Assembly: GCA_031763025.1 (NCBI GenBank)
Contig: JASSKH010000007.1
Coordinates: forward strand, 12,878,454-12,942,453
Origin: Macrocystis pyrifera
Lineage: Eukaryota; Sar; Phaeophyceae; Laminariales; Laminariaceae
Direction of reading: 5' to 3'
DNA length: 64,000 nucleotides
The translations under genes and the position numbers were made by a program. This document shows, one piece after another, positions 33,934-44,764 of the stretch (within the stretch, counting starts at the first letter, position 1; each line of letters begins with the position of its first letter). The notes under the pieces are model-generated. The model made no database searches. It was not told the origin of the DNA and was given only the letters and a program-made list of their open reading frames with translations.

Positions 33934-34351
33934 TAGTACGTATAAAAAGAAAGGTACCACGGGTATTAATAGTATGTTTATTTCTGGAATATCTGTTAAC
34001 TGCTGTACGTATATATACCAGGCGTATCATACGTAATTGCATTCTTTCATGGTGCCCATTTGATTTACCAGGTATGCCTCAATTTCGTCTCCCCGAATCG
34101 AACAAGTCGTTGATTAGTGATTGGTTGCGAAAACTCTCGTCGAATTCTCTCATTTTTTTTTTTTAAATCGTGGTGCGCATTTTATTTGTAGCGGTATTTG
34201 TGGTGCATCGTATGTATATATATGATATCATGTTTTATCTTCTTTTTTTTTTTAATTGTTTGCGTTCGCGCGCGTTTTTGTTTTGTTCGTGGCCTCATCA
34301 ACACCGGTCACCTTTTCCTCGAAACGTGGGCTGGGCGGACGGGTGGAGCAG

Positions 34352-34567
34352 GGAGTCAACTGTCACGGGGACGACGCTTCAGACAGCGGCGGCGGCAGTG
34401 GCCATGGGAACAACTCGACAGGGGGTGCGTCGGGCGACAACAAAAGGGTGCCCTCGACCACCTCTTTTCGGCCTGCAGCGGCGGTGACGGCGGCGGCAGC
34501 GGCGGCGACGGTGTTGACGCCGGCTGGTGCGGGGTCCACGGGGAGGCTTGCGCTCGCGGAGGGAAAG
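34352..34567 (+). CDS. Possible fifth exon, between inverted-repeat arms
   Basis: 216 nt, phase 0 at both ends: weak acceptor GGGTGGAGCAG, donor GGAAAG|GTACGAGG. It encodes GVNCHGDDASDSGGGSGHGN and RPAAAVTAAAAAATVLTPAG, low complexity. The opposite strand is also open, and the C-rich tract at 34568-34640 would be a good pyrimidine tract there, so the strand is uncertain. It is flanked by the inverted arms at 32.4-33.4 and 35.2-36.1 kb. Confidence 0.4.
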
Positions 34568-35000
34568 GTACGAGGAGGGGAGGGGAAGGGAGGGGAAGGG
34601 AGGGGAGGGGAGGGGAGGGGAGGTGAGGGGGGGGGGGTGCGGTGCGGTACGGTGTGATGCGAGGTGCGATGCAGGCTGCGATGCGCTTGGTGGTCGCGGG
34701 GACCCGCCACTGGTACGCCTTGAATTGCAAGCACTTCTCGCTTACCTGTTAGCCGCGAACACCTACAACGTACCACGTACCTTTTTTGTGTTTGGCCATT
34801 GATAGATGCACCGCTCACTTCCCGCTTGAGTATGTGTGTACCGGTGCTCGCGGTGGAGGGCTTGCGGTAACTGATGGTTGACTTGCGGTAGAACGCCTGG
34901 CCGACAAACTTGCCTGCTGCTGTACCGCTCCTCCACGTGCTCTCTCTCTCTCTGTGTGTGTGTGTGTCGACATTCTGGAGCCTTTCCCCGCCGCGGACGA

Positions 35001-35025
35001 CCCCCCCCCCCCCCCCCCCCCCCCC
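35001..35025. repeat. Pure C run, 25 nt
   Basis: Intronic homopolymer shortly before the right arm of the inverted repeat. Confidence 0.9.
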
Positions 35026-35164
35026 GCGGTTGGCGGCTTATTCGCTCTGTATACCCCCCTCTGCTGCTGGTGCTGCTGGTGCTATTGTTTATTCTGCTGC
35101 TATTGCCGTTGCTATAGCTATTAATAGCATTGCTATTAATAGTGCTTTTTTTATTTATACTGTA

Positions 35165-36100
35165 CTATGTAATGTTGATATGGGTTTTAGCCAAAAACAG
35201 TTATACCTGGTCCATTTTAGACCAACAACAGGTACACACTACTGTACCTGGCAAAACCACGTACGGATCACACGCTAGCAGCCCTGCAATTGGCCAGCTT
35301 CACATCGTACCTGATGTTGGCTTGAAAATGCCAGGTATAACTGGACTTGTCTACTTTCAACTGTTTTGCTTTGTCTAGCTTTCAACTGTTTTTGCCGAAT
35401 TTTGAGCCAATCAGAGGGCATACGTACAACTGTCTCCTATACACCAAGACATCCCTACACTACCTACGTACATAAGACCCACCACATCGACATACATATG
35501 ATACGCTCGTATGCAGCACGATGGACACAGACTGCAATTCGTCTGCCACACCCCGCGTCGAGGTGGGCTCCCTCCGATCATATGGTGCATGCAGCAAAAG
35601 AACCTCGTGCCGCCGTGTGCAAGCGGTGTTCCTCGAGGATAGTAGAGGATTCAAAGCTGGCAACGAGGGGGGAGCGCCAAAAATACTTTCGCTATGGTGC
35701 ACGAGGTCTCTTCTCGTTGAAATACTGGTGCTGCATGCTGAAATGGTGTGGGCTGCGAGCAGTTACCTCAAATCAAGCCCGATACTGCTGTTCTATCTAT
35801 ATACGTATGCCAACGATGTGGCTACTACCCAAGAGTTTTGTGCGATCCACGAAATCAATCAAAAAGCATTCACGTATTAGTACATACACTTCGTATACGA
35901 CGTATGATCGTACGATACATATTATATACATCATTCAGAATGCTCACTGCTGTTCATGCGCAATACAAATCATGTTTGTTTGTGATTTCTCCTGGCGAAA
36001 AAAGCCGCTATTAATAGTGGCGAGTGCTTTTTACTTGGTTTCAGCATGAACCTATTTTTGGCAAATATGGAATAGGCTTCTGCCTTTTTGTTTTTGGCGT
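35165..36100 (-). repeat. Right arm of the 1-kb intronic inverted repeat
   Basis: Begins GGGTTTTAGCCAAAAACAG (reverse of the left arm's outer end) and includes GCCCTGCAATTGGCCAGCTT, CACAGACTGCAATTCGTCTG and ACTGCTGTTCATGCGCAATA. A plus-strand frame across it (227 codons) has no recognisable domain and is not conserved in the left arm. Confidence 0.8.
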
Positions 36101-36354
36101 TTGCCCTGCTGATATTGTTATTGCTATCGCTATTACCATTGCTGTTGATGCCGGCGAAAAAAATCGGGGGTCGCGTCGTTTTTTATGTGCGTCGCGGGCA
36201 GGCAGGCTCCTTCGCGCGCTTCTTCTCTCAGATGCCCTATCTCTCAAACGCTGCTCTCACGTGCACGTTTGTCTCAAACGCTACAGCTAGTAGTGCTCTC
36301 TCGCCCGCGTGAGGGCGGGCGGGGGGAGGGTGGGGGAGCGTACTCGTTGTTACA

Positions 36355-36412
36355 GTTGCTTGCCTTACGAAATCATTCGACCATCGACCACGCATCCCTT
36401 TCGAGACAGAAG
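36355..36412 (+). repeat. Family D terminal repeat
   Basis: TTGCTTGCCTTACGAAATCA, then ACCATCGACCACGCATCCC and TTTCGAGACAG. Confidence 0.6.
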
Positions 36413-36725
36413 GGAGGGTGGTGTGTGTGGCGTTCTCCCCGCCCCAACGAAAAAAACCGGAAATTTTATTCGTTCGTCCAATGTCTTATAGGGCAATGCA
36501 CCTCTTTTTTTAGTGGTGTCTTCTTTTTTTTTTCATCCACAGGGTATATAGTGCTGCTGTCCTCCCCGACCCAAACACTGGAAACCTTTTTTTTTGTTTC
36601 TCTGCTTGTCGTCCCCGAGCCAGACACTGATTGCTTAACCCTCTTAACACTGAACACTTGGAATTAAAGTCAGATTTACAGCAGTAGGTTTCTGTATACC
36701 AGTGCGGTACCAAAAGGGTTGTACA

Positions 36726-36840
36726 CTATTACGGGGGGCCATAGTAAATAGGACCTACGGTACGCACAGAAACCTTATATATTTCCCTATTTTTGCTAAC
36801 AATATTTGGTCCTAGATTTACTATGGTCCCCCCGTAATAA
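36726..36840. repeat. Family A element, copy
   Basis: CTATTACGGGGGGCCATAG to GGTCCCCCCGTAATAA, ending 75 nt upstream of the next exon's acceptor. Confidence 0.85.
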
Positions 36841-36915
36841 TCCACTATATGTACGCCTTACCCGTGCGTGCCATGTTGCTGCTTGTTTTTGTGTATTGCG
36901 CCTGCTTGGTTGCAG

Positions 36916-37512
36916 CGAACGAGGGGGGTGTTGAGCGAAGGCGGGCAGCGGTCCAGGGCGCCGGCCCGACCGACCAGCGGCCCCTGCCTCGCGGACGGTG
37001 GTACCGGTACCGGTAACGGTACCCGCACCATTACCAGTACCGGTACCGGCGCCGTTGCTGGCGCGAGAGAGGCGGGGCGGCCAGCCTCTGCTGCTGCTGC
37101 TGCTGCTGCTGCGGCGGCGGCTGCGGCTGCGGCTGCAGCTGCTCCTGCTCCTGGGGAAGGCCGTGAGGGGAGCCCGCCAAGTGCCGGGCGGAAGCGAAGG
37201 GATGCACCGGGGAACGGCGTTGACGGAGGAGGAGGAGGAGGAGGACGAGGGCGGGGGGGTGGTGGTGGTGGAGGCGGTGGCGTAGGGGGGGGGGGGGGTG
37301 GGGGTGGGGGCGGCGGAGGAGTGAGGGGCTCAAGGGTGGACGCGAGAAGTTTGGACCGAAGCGTGGGAAGAGGGGGCGTTGAGGAGCGATTGGGTCCTAG
37401 AAGTGACGGCCTCGGGGAGGAGTTGTCGGGGAAGGTGAAGTCGCTGCCACTAGCCACGAGCGCGCCGAAGAGAATGCGGCTCTTGTCTCCCACCGGCGGG
37501 TTGATGTCCAAG
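36916..37512 (+). CDS. Exon with Ala/Gly runs and a KVK..PLATS motif
   Basis: Strong acceptor (CTGCTTGGTTGCAG) and donor (TCCAAG|GTATGATT). It is 199 codons, phase 0 at both ends. It starts RTRGVLSEGGQRSRAPARPT, then Gly/Thr, Ala and Gly runs, and ends GKVKSLPLATSAPKRMRLLS and GGLMSK. KVKSLPLATS repeats the first exon's KVKAMPLATS, and several DNA differences between the two are synonymous in this frame, which favours plus-strand coding. The minus strand is also open and cannot be fully excluded. Confidence 0.55.
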
Positions 37513-37519
37513 GTATGAT

Positions 37520-38030
37520 TGGTGGACGGATGGATGGGTGGGTGGATTGGTTGGGTGGTTTGCTGGTTGTCTGGTCGGTTTGTTGATTTGTTGATTGGTT
37601 GATGAGTTGGATGGGTGATTGGTGTATCGGTTGATTAGTGGGTTGGATGATGTGGTTGTTTAGTTGGTTGATTTGGTTGGTTAGGCGGTTTGTTGGTTTA
37701 AAATGGTTAGTTGATCGTTGGTTCGTTGGCTATGGTTGATATGCTAGATGATTATCCTGTGGTTCGATTCGTGCCGATAGTCAGCAGCGCACCGAAGGAG
37801 GCGGCTCTTGCCTCCCAGCGCCGGGGAAATGTCAAGGGTATGATAGTGTGTTTGTTGGTTCGTTGATTGGTTGATTGATTAGTTAGGGCTTTGATCGGTT
37901 GATTTATTGGCTGGTTGATCCGTCAATTGATTCATTGGTCCAATCGTTGATCCAGTGGTTGATTGGCCAGTGATCAAATGGTTGGTTTGATTGACTGATT
38001 GATTGATTGATTACATGATTGATTGATTTG
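37520..38030. repeat. Degenerate GGTTGATT/GGTTGGTT simple repeat
   Basis: About 500 bp of imperfect units (GTTGATTGGTTGATG, GATTGATTGATTGATT), interrupted by the duplicated exon-junction fragment. It is the reverse complement in style of 11.39-11.69 kb. Confidence 0.8.
37776..37852 (+). pseudogene. Duplicated exon-donor junction fragment
   Basis: About 75 bp resembling the 3' end of the exon ending at 37512 plus its donor: GCGCACCGAAGGAGG, GGCTCTTGCCTCCCA and TGTCAAGGGTATGATAG. A 2-bp gap breaks the frame. It lies 325 bp downstream, inside the simple repeat. Confidence 0.6.
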
Positions 38031-38103
38031 AGTGAGTGAAATGTATTGATTATTTTAGCTCCCCTGATTTCTTGCCTCTCCTGTTTTTCACGTGTTTTGG
38101 AAG

Positions 38104-38148
38104 GTCCCGGCTGTGCTTGAGACAAAGGGTACGACGTGCCGAGCTTGA
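38104..38148 (+). CDS. Possible last exon of the plus-strand gene
   Basis: The acceptor CACGTGTTTTGGAAG follows a long pyrimidine tract, and phase 0 fits the exon at 37512. It encodes VPAVLETKGTTCRA and a stop. Very short and not independently supported. The opposite strand is open through the same stretch. Confidence 0.3.
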   Translation, partial: VPAVLETKGTTCRA

Positions 38149-38227
38149 AATTGCGTCGCTCACGACCGCGGCCCGTCGCCGCCTGAAAAGCTCTTCTCTC
38201 TTAAGCGATGGGAGGAGGCGTGCCCAT

Positions 38228-38285
38228 TTGTTGCTTGCCTTAATCAGTTGGCCATTGACCACGCATCTCTTTCGTGACGGTGCTT
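38228..38285 (+). repeat. Family D terminal repeat
   Basis: TTGCTTGCCTTAATCAGTTG, then GCCATTGACCACGCATCTC and GTGACGGTGC. Confidence 0.6.
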
Positions 38286-38547
38286 GGGGTGATGGGGGGG
38301 AGCAACCGCTTCATTCAGATGGGTGCGAGTATTCGTTATTGTGTAGTTAATTCCCCTTCCGGTTTCCCCTCCCCCCTCCGCCCCTCCCACCCCCTCTTCC
38401 CCCCCCCTCCCCTCCCCCCCCCCCCCCTTCGTCCCCCTCCCTCCTCAACGCCCCCCCCCCCCCCCCCCCCCTCCACCATTCTCCCCCCCCTCTCACATCA
38501 CCCATTCCCCCCCCCCCCGGCTGATTTTGTGTTTTGACCGTCCTTAC

Positions 38548-38601
38548 CTTAAAAGCCTCCTGCTCCAGTGTTGGTGGAAAAGTCAGCTCGGAGAGCGACA
38601 A
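38548..38601 (-). CDS. Short exon of an unrecognised minus-strand gene
   Basis: 54 nt, phase 0 at both ends: acceptor CCCCCCCAG and consensus donor TTTTAAG|GTAAGGAC. It encodes LSLSELTFPPTLEQEAFK. Small, but both splice signals are strong. It is likely linked to the phase-0 exons at 40331 and 42577 upstream. No family is recognised. Confidence 0.5.
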
Positions 38602-38679
38602 CTGGGGGGGAAGGGTGGACGCCAGGTCAGTTCTCACCCGCACACCTTCGACCCTCGTGCTCATCATACAGCAGTACTA

Positions 38680-38791
38680 CTATTACGGGGAACGATAGTA
38701 AATAGGACCAAATACTGTTGGTAAAAATAGGGAAATACAGAGCTTTTTTGTGTGTACCGTAGGTCCTATTTACTATGGTCCTCCGTAATGG
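38680..38791. repeat. Family A element, copy
   Basis: CTATTACGGGGAACGATAG to GGTCCTCCGTAATGG. Confidence 0.8.
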
Positions 38792-38917
38792 TCGTATCCG
38801 AATGTAGAGTGTAAAACGTGGCGGGGTACGCGGTTTTTGGTTCCATCTTTGGTTTGGTTCTGAATACAATGGTTGAGCATTCCCCCCCCCCCCCCCCCCC
38901 TCCCCCTTATTATATAC

Positions 38918-39004
38918 GATTATATATGGGTTGGGTTGGCGTCGGTTGGCAACGACACTGTAAAACATGCCGCTCACTACGTGAGCTAGACATCCAGGGT
39001 ACCG

Positions 39005-39039
<35 letters not shown>

Positions 39040-39447
39040 CGGTCGCCCACGGCTGGTCGTCGAGTTAGATCATTTGTGCGAGGTAAAGAATCTTTACTCT
39101 GCACAAGGGAATTGATCGTATCACGTAGTGTTCAAGGTAAGGCACCCAAAAGGCAGTTACATAGTACTCCCATTGCTGTCTCTGGAAGTGGCTACACCGG
39201 AAATTAAACTAACTCATTGAAGCTGTCATCCATACGCAAAAAACAAGCGGTTCTTAGTAGGATGCAGCTCACCCTTCATGCGACTCGCCGGACACCTCAC
39301 GGCGCTTCGCGCTTGGTGCAAGCAATGTGTGCCTGGTCGGTCAAAACCCGACATGCTCCGTCCCGGCAATGTAGGGATGCGAGGGTCTATGGTCATACGA
39401 CTACGGCCATGCATGAGATCGAGTACATCTCTCCTATCGAGTACACC
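38918..39447 (+). repeat. Family B element, full copy
   Basis: Full copy, nearly identical in order and sequence to 18020-18552, with a longer T run (about 33) and a missing stretch (CCGCCTCAC) before GCGGTTCTTAGTAGG. Confidence 0.85.
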
Positions 39448-40157
39448 CCCCCTTCCCGCGCGCGCGCAATAGTTGGTGCTCATGGTTGTGATGAGAGAGG
39501 TCTGTCGCCTCTCGTGTTTTTGATTGGCCGCCGGCAGGGTATGTATGTCATGATATGCGGTGGAACATAATTTAATGTTCTTGTATTTCGTTGTTGTTCT
39601 TGTTTTTTTCTTCTGCCGGCTCTGGGCGAACAAAAATAAAATTTTCGCCTGAAACAACGGACGGTGTTGCGTGTTTCATGCCCGTCTTCTCCGGGTATGA
39701 GTAGATATACATGAACTTATTTTGTTGTTGTTGCTGTTGTTGTTGTTTTCTTGCGCCGGCCGGGCGGGAAAAAAAAAAAAACGTTTTAGCCTACGTACAT
39801 CAGTTGGTGTTAATACTTATAAGCAACGGTGCTGCCGCTTTTTTTTGCCGGGTGTATAGTACTACCTGGCAATATTTACTGAACTCGTCTTTTGGGCCAG
39901 GTTTCAATTCCTATGCGAGGCAGGGTGGACGTTTCGGGCTACACAGCAGTATACCGCTTCTAACTGTTTTTCTTTCAGCATGCAAGAGACAAAATAGGCA
40001 CGGTTTCGCTGTGTTTCGTGCATCAAAAATCGAGGCAGACATAATTTGTTGACACGCGCAGTTATGCGGGGTGCGAGGCGCGGAGGTTAATTCCCCCTCT
40101 TCTGCGAGGGCATTTTTTTGCCATCTTGATTTTCGAGACGTTTGCCCCCCCCCCCCA

Positions 40158-40189
<32 letters not shown>

Positions 40190-40330
40190 CTCGTCTACTC
40201 GTAGGTAGGGGAGTGCGTACATAATACAATGGTTGTCGTCAAAAAAGTTTTTTTTTTGTCGCGCAACGCAAAGGAGAGTTTTTTGAAAATCGATATACAC
40301 ATCTTGCCTCCGCTTGGACACAAGTAAAAC

Positions 40331-40405
40331 CCCCTGGCAGAGGGCGAAGATGAGACGAAGGGCACGGTTGGCCAGCGGCCCGTTCGTAGTGACCACAGGA
40401 ACGAG
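40331..40405 (-). CDS. Possible exon of the unrecognised minus-strand gene
   Basis: 75 nt, phase 0 at both ends. Acceptor CACGAAACAG; the donor GGGG|GTTTTACTT is weak and a later GT could be used. It encodes LVPVVTTNGPLANRALRLIF and ALCQG, which looks like folded-protein sequence. The exon upstream (42577) also ends in phase 0. Confidence 0.4.
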
Positions 40406-40721
40406 CTGTTTCGTGTTTGCTCGTTCGTTGTTCTTTTTTCTTTCTTTTTTTCTTCTCTTATTTTTTCGAGCGGCGAGAATGCGGAACATTCTTTCGCTGT
40501 CGTGCGAGCGAATGAATGCGAGTCTCTTTCTAATTTTGGGGGGCGCCTAAAAAATTGTGGGACGACCCCCCTTTCGAGTTGCCTGAAGCGCCCGCCGTAA
40601 CGCTGGCTTGTACCTTCCACCAACGCCCGCAAGCTGACGACAGTTTACAAATGGCCTGCTGCGTGAGTTCCAATATAGCGACCGCTGTGATATTACTATC
40701 TATTTATGAAGTACAAGCATG

Positions 40722-40833
40722 TTATTACGGGGGACCATAGTAAACAGGACCCAGTATTGTCAGCAAAAATACGGAAATATATAGGTTTTTGTGTGTAACG
40801 TAGGTCCTATTTACTATGGTCCCCAGTAAATAG
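40722..40833. repeat. Family A element, copy
   Basis: GTTATTACGGGGGACCATAG to GGTCCCCAGTAAATAG. Confidence 0.85.
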
Positions 40834-41250
40834 ATGAAATAAAAATTCGAACTGTTACATTTTCGGGAGGCTCTTCTCTCGACCAGATATTTCCGAAAAC
40901 ACTTTTTTTCGGCATTTTTGCAACCTTAGACCTTCCCGTTCTGCGGGGAAAAAAATCGAGCAGTGAAAAACGATCACTCCCCTGTGCGCGCTCAAGGCTA
41001 GTTACGGTATAAGGGAGTTTGACCAAACGATGGTCGATATTCTACAACCCTGCACGCTTGGATTTTTTCTGCTTTTATTGAAAAGAGTAACGAATTAACT
41101 ATAGAGGTATATACGCTGATCAAATTTACGTAGCGAGCAAGAACGGGAAAATTCGAGGCCGGTCGGCATCTCCGTCCATTGGACGCCATGCGTCGAGTGT
41201 TGCCTGCACCCACTCTCACACCCGTGTTCATGACGGCGCTTAACCTTCCC

Positions 41251-41251
<1 letters not shown>

Positions 41252-41293
<42 letters not shown>
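41252..41293. repeat. Pure C run, 42 nt
   Basis: Followed by a CTCC-rich tract to 41340. On the plus strand a GTGGGTGCAG site and a short frame NNLFKGAMAGIMGRGKRPAP then a stop follow at 41374-41433; this could be a stray plus-strand terminal exon but is not linked in phase to anything. Confidence 0.9.
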
Positions 41294-41429
41294 TTTATCT
41301 CTCTTCTCTCTCTCCCTCCCTCCCCCCTCCCTCCCTCCCTCCAATCCGCTGCTGCTGTGGGTGCAGGGAGAAACAACCTGTTCAAGGGCGCCATGGCCGG
41401 TATCATGGGCAGAGGGAAGCGGCCCGCCC

Positions 41430-41545
41430 CGTAGATTTTTCGCGGCAGATCTCCGCGGGGGGAACCCGTGGATCTACGTAGTAGATTTGTGCTGTAGATC
41501 TCTGCAGTAGATTTCCTCTGTAGATCTCCGGAGTAGATCGAGACG
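41430..41545. repeat. GTAGATCTC/GTAGATTT short tandem repeat
   Basis: About six imperfect units of roughly 20 bp alternating GCAGATCTCCG, GTAGATTTGTG and GTAGATCTCTG. No coding signal. Confidence 0.65.
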
Positions 41546-42019
41546 GACGGAGCGTCAGGTCGCTGTTGCTAGTGGCCAGTCAAGAGATGCAAGCGAGCGA
41601 CAAAGCAACGAATGAAACGGTTTTTTTTTTTCCTACCCCCCCCCCCCCCCCCCACTCCCCTCACGCCCTCACGGACTGCTGCTGAACGTGACTCTGAAAG
41701 CGGAAGCAGGGGTGTGGGGGGGAGGGGGCGGAGGGGGGCTGGGGCGGGGAGGGGAGTGAACGGGTGTGAATTGTGTTGCGTTGTCTATGGTAGGATATAG
41801 CGTGCGTGCGTAGCTGATCAGTGTCGTGGTACGCCATGACCGAAAGAGAAAACAGCTCATATTGTTGAGCCTTAATGAACGGTGTCTGTCTTGCCTGTTT
41901 AGTTTTTCAGTTTTTTGCTTTTATTCTCCGGCAGCGAGGAGGACGTGGCGCGCGCGCTTGGCGAGAGAGAGCGGGAACGCGAGCCGAGGGTACTACTACA
42001 GCAGTGTGGTAGAAGCTGC

Positions 42020-42225
42020 CTTCCTTCGACGGAAGCGGTTGACGGAATTCGTTTTCACCGAATCCGATTGACGGAATTTGTGTTGAAGGAACCCGTTTGA
42101 CGGAACCCGTTTGATGGAATTTGTTGGACTCAATTCGTTTGAGGGAATCGGTTTGACGGTTTGTTTTGGACGGAATGCGGGTAGCGGCATACGTTATCCT
42201 TTTTCGGAATCCGTTGAAGGAAACT
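42020..42225. repeat. GACGGAATTCGTTTGA minisatellite
   Basis: About ten imperfect 16-17 bp units (GACGGAACCCGTTTGA, GAGGGAATCGGTTTGA). Intronic on the minus-strand gene model. Confidence 0.75.
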
Positions 42226-42576
42226 GTTGACGGACTACGCCGCCGCGGTTGCCGTCGCCGCCTTTCTCCTCTTCGGAAGCCAGTGCCGATTTCAGGGGCT
42301 GTTTTTTTCTTGGTTCTCGGGAACGTAGAATACACCGACATCGAAAGTCTGTGTTTCTATTCGGAATACTCAAATATTCCGATTTGGCAAGAGACACCTA
42401 AACAAAGCACATCATAACATAGCGAAGCAAAGCAAGAGTTTAGTAGGGAACAGTGTGCGCGGGGCTTGGCGGAGCTGGGCTGGGGGCTGGGTGGGGGGTT
42501 TCTACTATTTCTGAGAGATGTTATTAGAATCGTGGGCTATCTACGTGCATGTAGAACTCTATAATATGATGCCTAC

Positions 42577-42699
42577 CTTGCTGTCTGTTGTTGCGGTGGT
42601 CTCCTCTCGTGCTATCAGCTGTGGGCTGCTGGCGGAGACCGCGGCCACTAATGTGTGCGTGACGAAGTTTTCCAGCGGCTGCGGGGGCTTCTTTTTGTT
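42577..42699 (-). CDS. Exon of an unrecognised minus-strand gene
   Basis: 123 nt, phase 0 at both ends: acceptor CACCCCCCCTCCGAG after a C-rich tract, donor GACAGCAAG|GTAGGCAT. It encodes KKKPPQPLENFVTHTLVAAV, then SASSPQLIAREETTATTDSK. The composition suggests a helix followed by a linker. No family is recognised, and the 5' end of the gene was not found. Confidence 0.5.
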
Positions 42700-43099
42700 C
42701 TCGGAGGGGGGGTGGGGGTGTTGATGGAGCTCATTAGATCGGCATACAGCTATATAGGTGTTGCCCCCCCCCCCCCGCACCTCTGATGTTTTTTTTTAAT
42801 TATTATTCAAGAGAGCACGTGAAGTCAACTACTGTCGTAGCTGCTGGAGTTGTATCATGTCCCCTCTGTTTTTTTGTTTTTTTTTATTTCGTTTTTTTTT
42901 TGTCATCACTCTTAGCCTTCCAGCTCAACTCGTTGGTGTCTTATTTTGTTTTTGTTTTAAGAAACATCGTGTGTTCTTCAACTTTCTCTCTCGCCTGCCG
43001 ACAGCAGTTAGTTAGGATAGATAGTTCGGCATGGCGTTTTTCTTTCCCCTACACGTATGTATGTAGTCAGCATGACACGTGCGGCGGGGGGGGGAGGGG

Positions 43100-43135
<36 letters not shown>

Positions 43136-43741
43136 GGGGGGTAGAAAATATTTTATAATGTTTCTTTTTGGTGTCAATGTTCGGTCGGTTTGTTTTATTT
43201 TTTTCCGAACTTTTGTTTTCCCCTACGTACTGCGTGCGTAGCCGACGCCGATATGGCTCTCGCCGCGAAAGCAGCGTGGCGACAGTGAAGGGCGAAGGAG
43301 GGAAGAGGAATGCAGAAAGTGGTTGTGGATATTGTACTCGCGGCTGGGCAACATAAGGCGAGTTGGGCAGGGAGGGGCGCGCGTTATTATATTTTTAATC
43401 TTGTGCTTTTCCAGCAGCCGTGGCGGTGGTAACGGAGGCAGAGGGCAGAGGTTGTCGAGGCTTCGAACTTACCACCTTTTTTTTGTACGTATTCATTTTT
43501 TTTTCCCGGTTTCTCCCCGGTAAGCATGTACGTGCCGAGGTTGTTGTGTGTATGCCCCTCCCCCCTCCCCCCCGCCATGCATGACACTGAGCACACCCCG
43601 CCTCCCTGCTGCGGCTCTCCCGCCGGTCTCATTGGCGAGAAGCGAGGGAGGAGAGAGAGTCTCGGGTGGCTAGCTGTGTGGAGGTCAGTTTCGGTCGATA
43701 TGTTACTCGATGCCAGGTATGATATTCTCCAATACGTTTTC
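42700..43741. other. Intergenic or intron sequence, no gene seen
   Basis: T-rich stretches at 42.79-42.97 kb, a 32-nt G run at 43103-43134 and G-rich surroundings. No exon I can support. Confidence 0.5.
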
Positions 43742-44250
43742 GATACGATATTCGACATGTTATTCGATATGATATTCGATATGTTAAGGAAGGTGATACC
43801 TGGTATGCTTTTAGGGGGGGAAGGAGACGCCCGGCCGGGGGGGGGCGGGGAGGACCGACCGACCGGCCGACATTTTCATTTTCTGTCAGGGGGGCGGCGG
43901 GGGCGGTGGGTGGGCAAGTAAAATATTAACACCTTGTAAATGTTCGTGAAGTGGAGAAAAATGAGCACTTGTACCACGTACGATTGCTGGGGCTGATACG
44001 ATATTCGACATGTTATTCGATATGATATTCGATATATTAAGGAAGGTGATGCCTGGTATGCTTTTAGGGGGGGAAGGAAACTCCCGGCCGGGGGGGGCGG
44101 GGAGGACCGACCGACCGGCCGACATTTTTCATTTTCTGCCAGGGGAGCGGGGGGGGGGCGGTGGGTGGGCAAGTAAAATATTAACACCTTGCAAATGTTC
44201 GTGAAGTGGAGAAAAAATGAACACTTGTACCACGTACGATTGCCGGGGCT
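43742..44250 (+). repeat. Tandem duplication, two units of about 253 bp
   Basis: Units at 43742-43994 and 43995-44250. Each starts GATACGATATTCGACATG with internal ATTCGATATG repeats, then CCTGGTATGCTTTTAGG, GACCGACCGACCGGCCGACA and GTGGGTGGGCAAGTAAAATA. Identity is very high, so recent. It lies just outside the large palindrome. Confidence 0.9.
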
Positions 44251-44764
44251 GCTGTTGTCGGTATTTCAGCTTTGAGGGATGCAGGCAGTACTAGCAGAGG
44301 CAACTACATCTATTAACTGGTAACTGGCGGGCGACCTTCGACCGTTTCGTCTTGCCATGTCTTCTACTCCGGACGGAAATATAATAACCATTTGATCGTC
44401 ATATTAATGTCTGAACGTTCCTTATATTTCGGTCCAGAGTAGTACCTGGTACAGGAAGTACCATTTATATGTATGTTTAAGTCGTGGTTCATGCTGGTAG
44501 GCGAAAAACAACATCGAAAACATTGCGTTCGAGTCCCCCCGCGGACGGATGGACGAATAGGCAGACATTCTCAGTTTGTGGAACTGAGTCTCTATTTTGG
44601 TAAATGCAAATCTGTCTGTCTCTGTCTCTCTGTCTGTCTGTCTGTCCGCAAGGCTTATATTTTCGAATACTTTCCAATGGCCGATATACAAGCTCGTTAC
44701 AGATAGATGATATTCGTACGACGTATTCGACCCTCACGGACCTTATTTATACTGAAACATACCG

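Noticed and set aside
35366-36049. A 227-codon plus-strand gene
   Set aside because: It lies wholly in the right arm of an inverted repeat. The equivalent frame in the left arm is broken, and no domain is recognisable.
36858-37511. Minus-strand coding frame with GDKSRILFGALVASGSDFTF
   Set aside because: It looks protein-like, but there is no acceptor in the right place, while the plus strand has a strong acceptor, a strong donor, phase 0 at both ends and a motif shared with another exon. Kept as an alternative in the exon entry.
38050-38212. Minus-strand exon downstream of 38548 (GRERRNFKLGTSYPLSQAQP)
   Set aside because: Possible acceptor CTTTTCAG, but the frame runs into simple repeat and overlaps the convergent gene's end. 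Not enough to call.
41374-41433. Plus-strand terminal exon NNLFKGAMAGIMGRGKRPAP
   Set aside because: A fair acceptor and a stop, but it does not match the phase of any upstream exon and lies between exons of a minus-strand gene.
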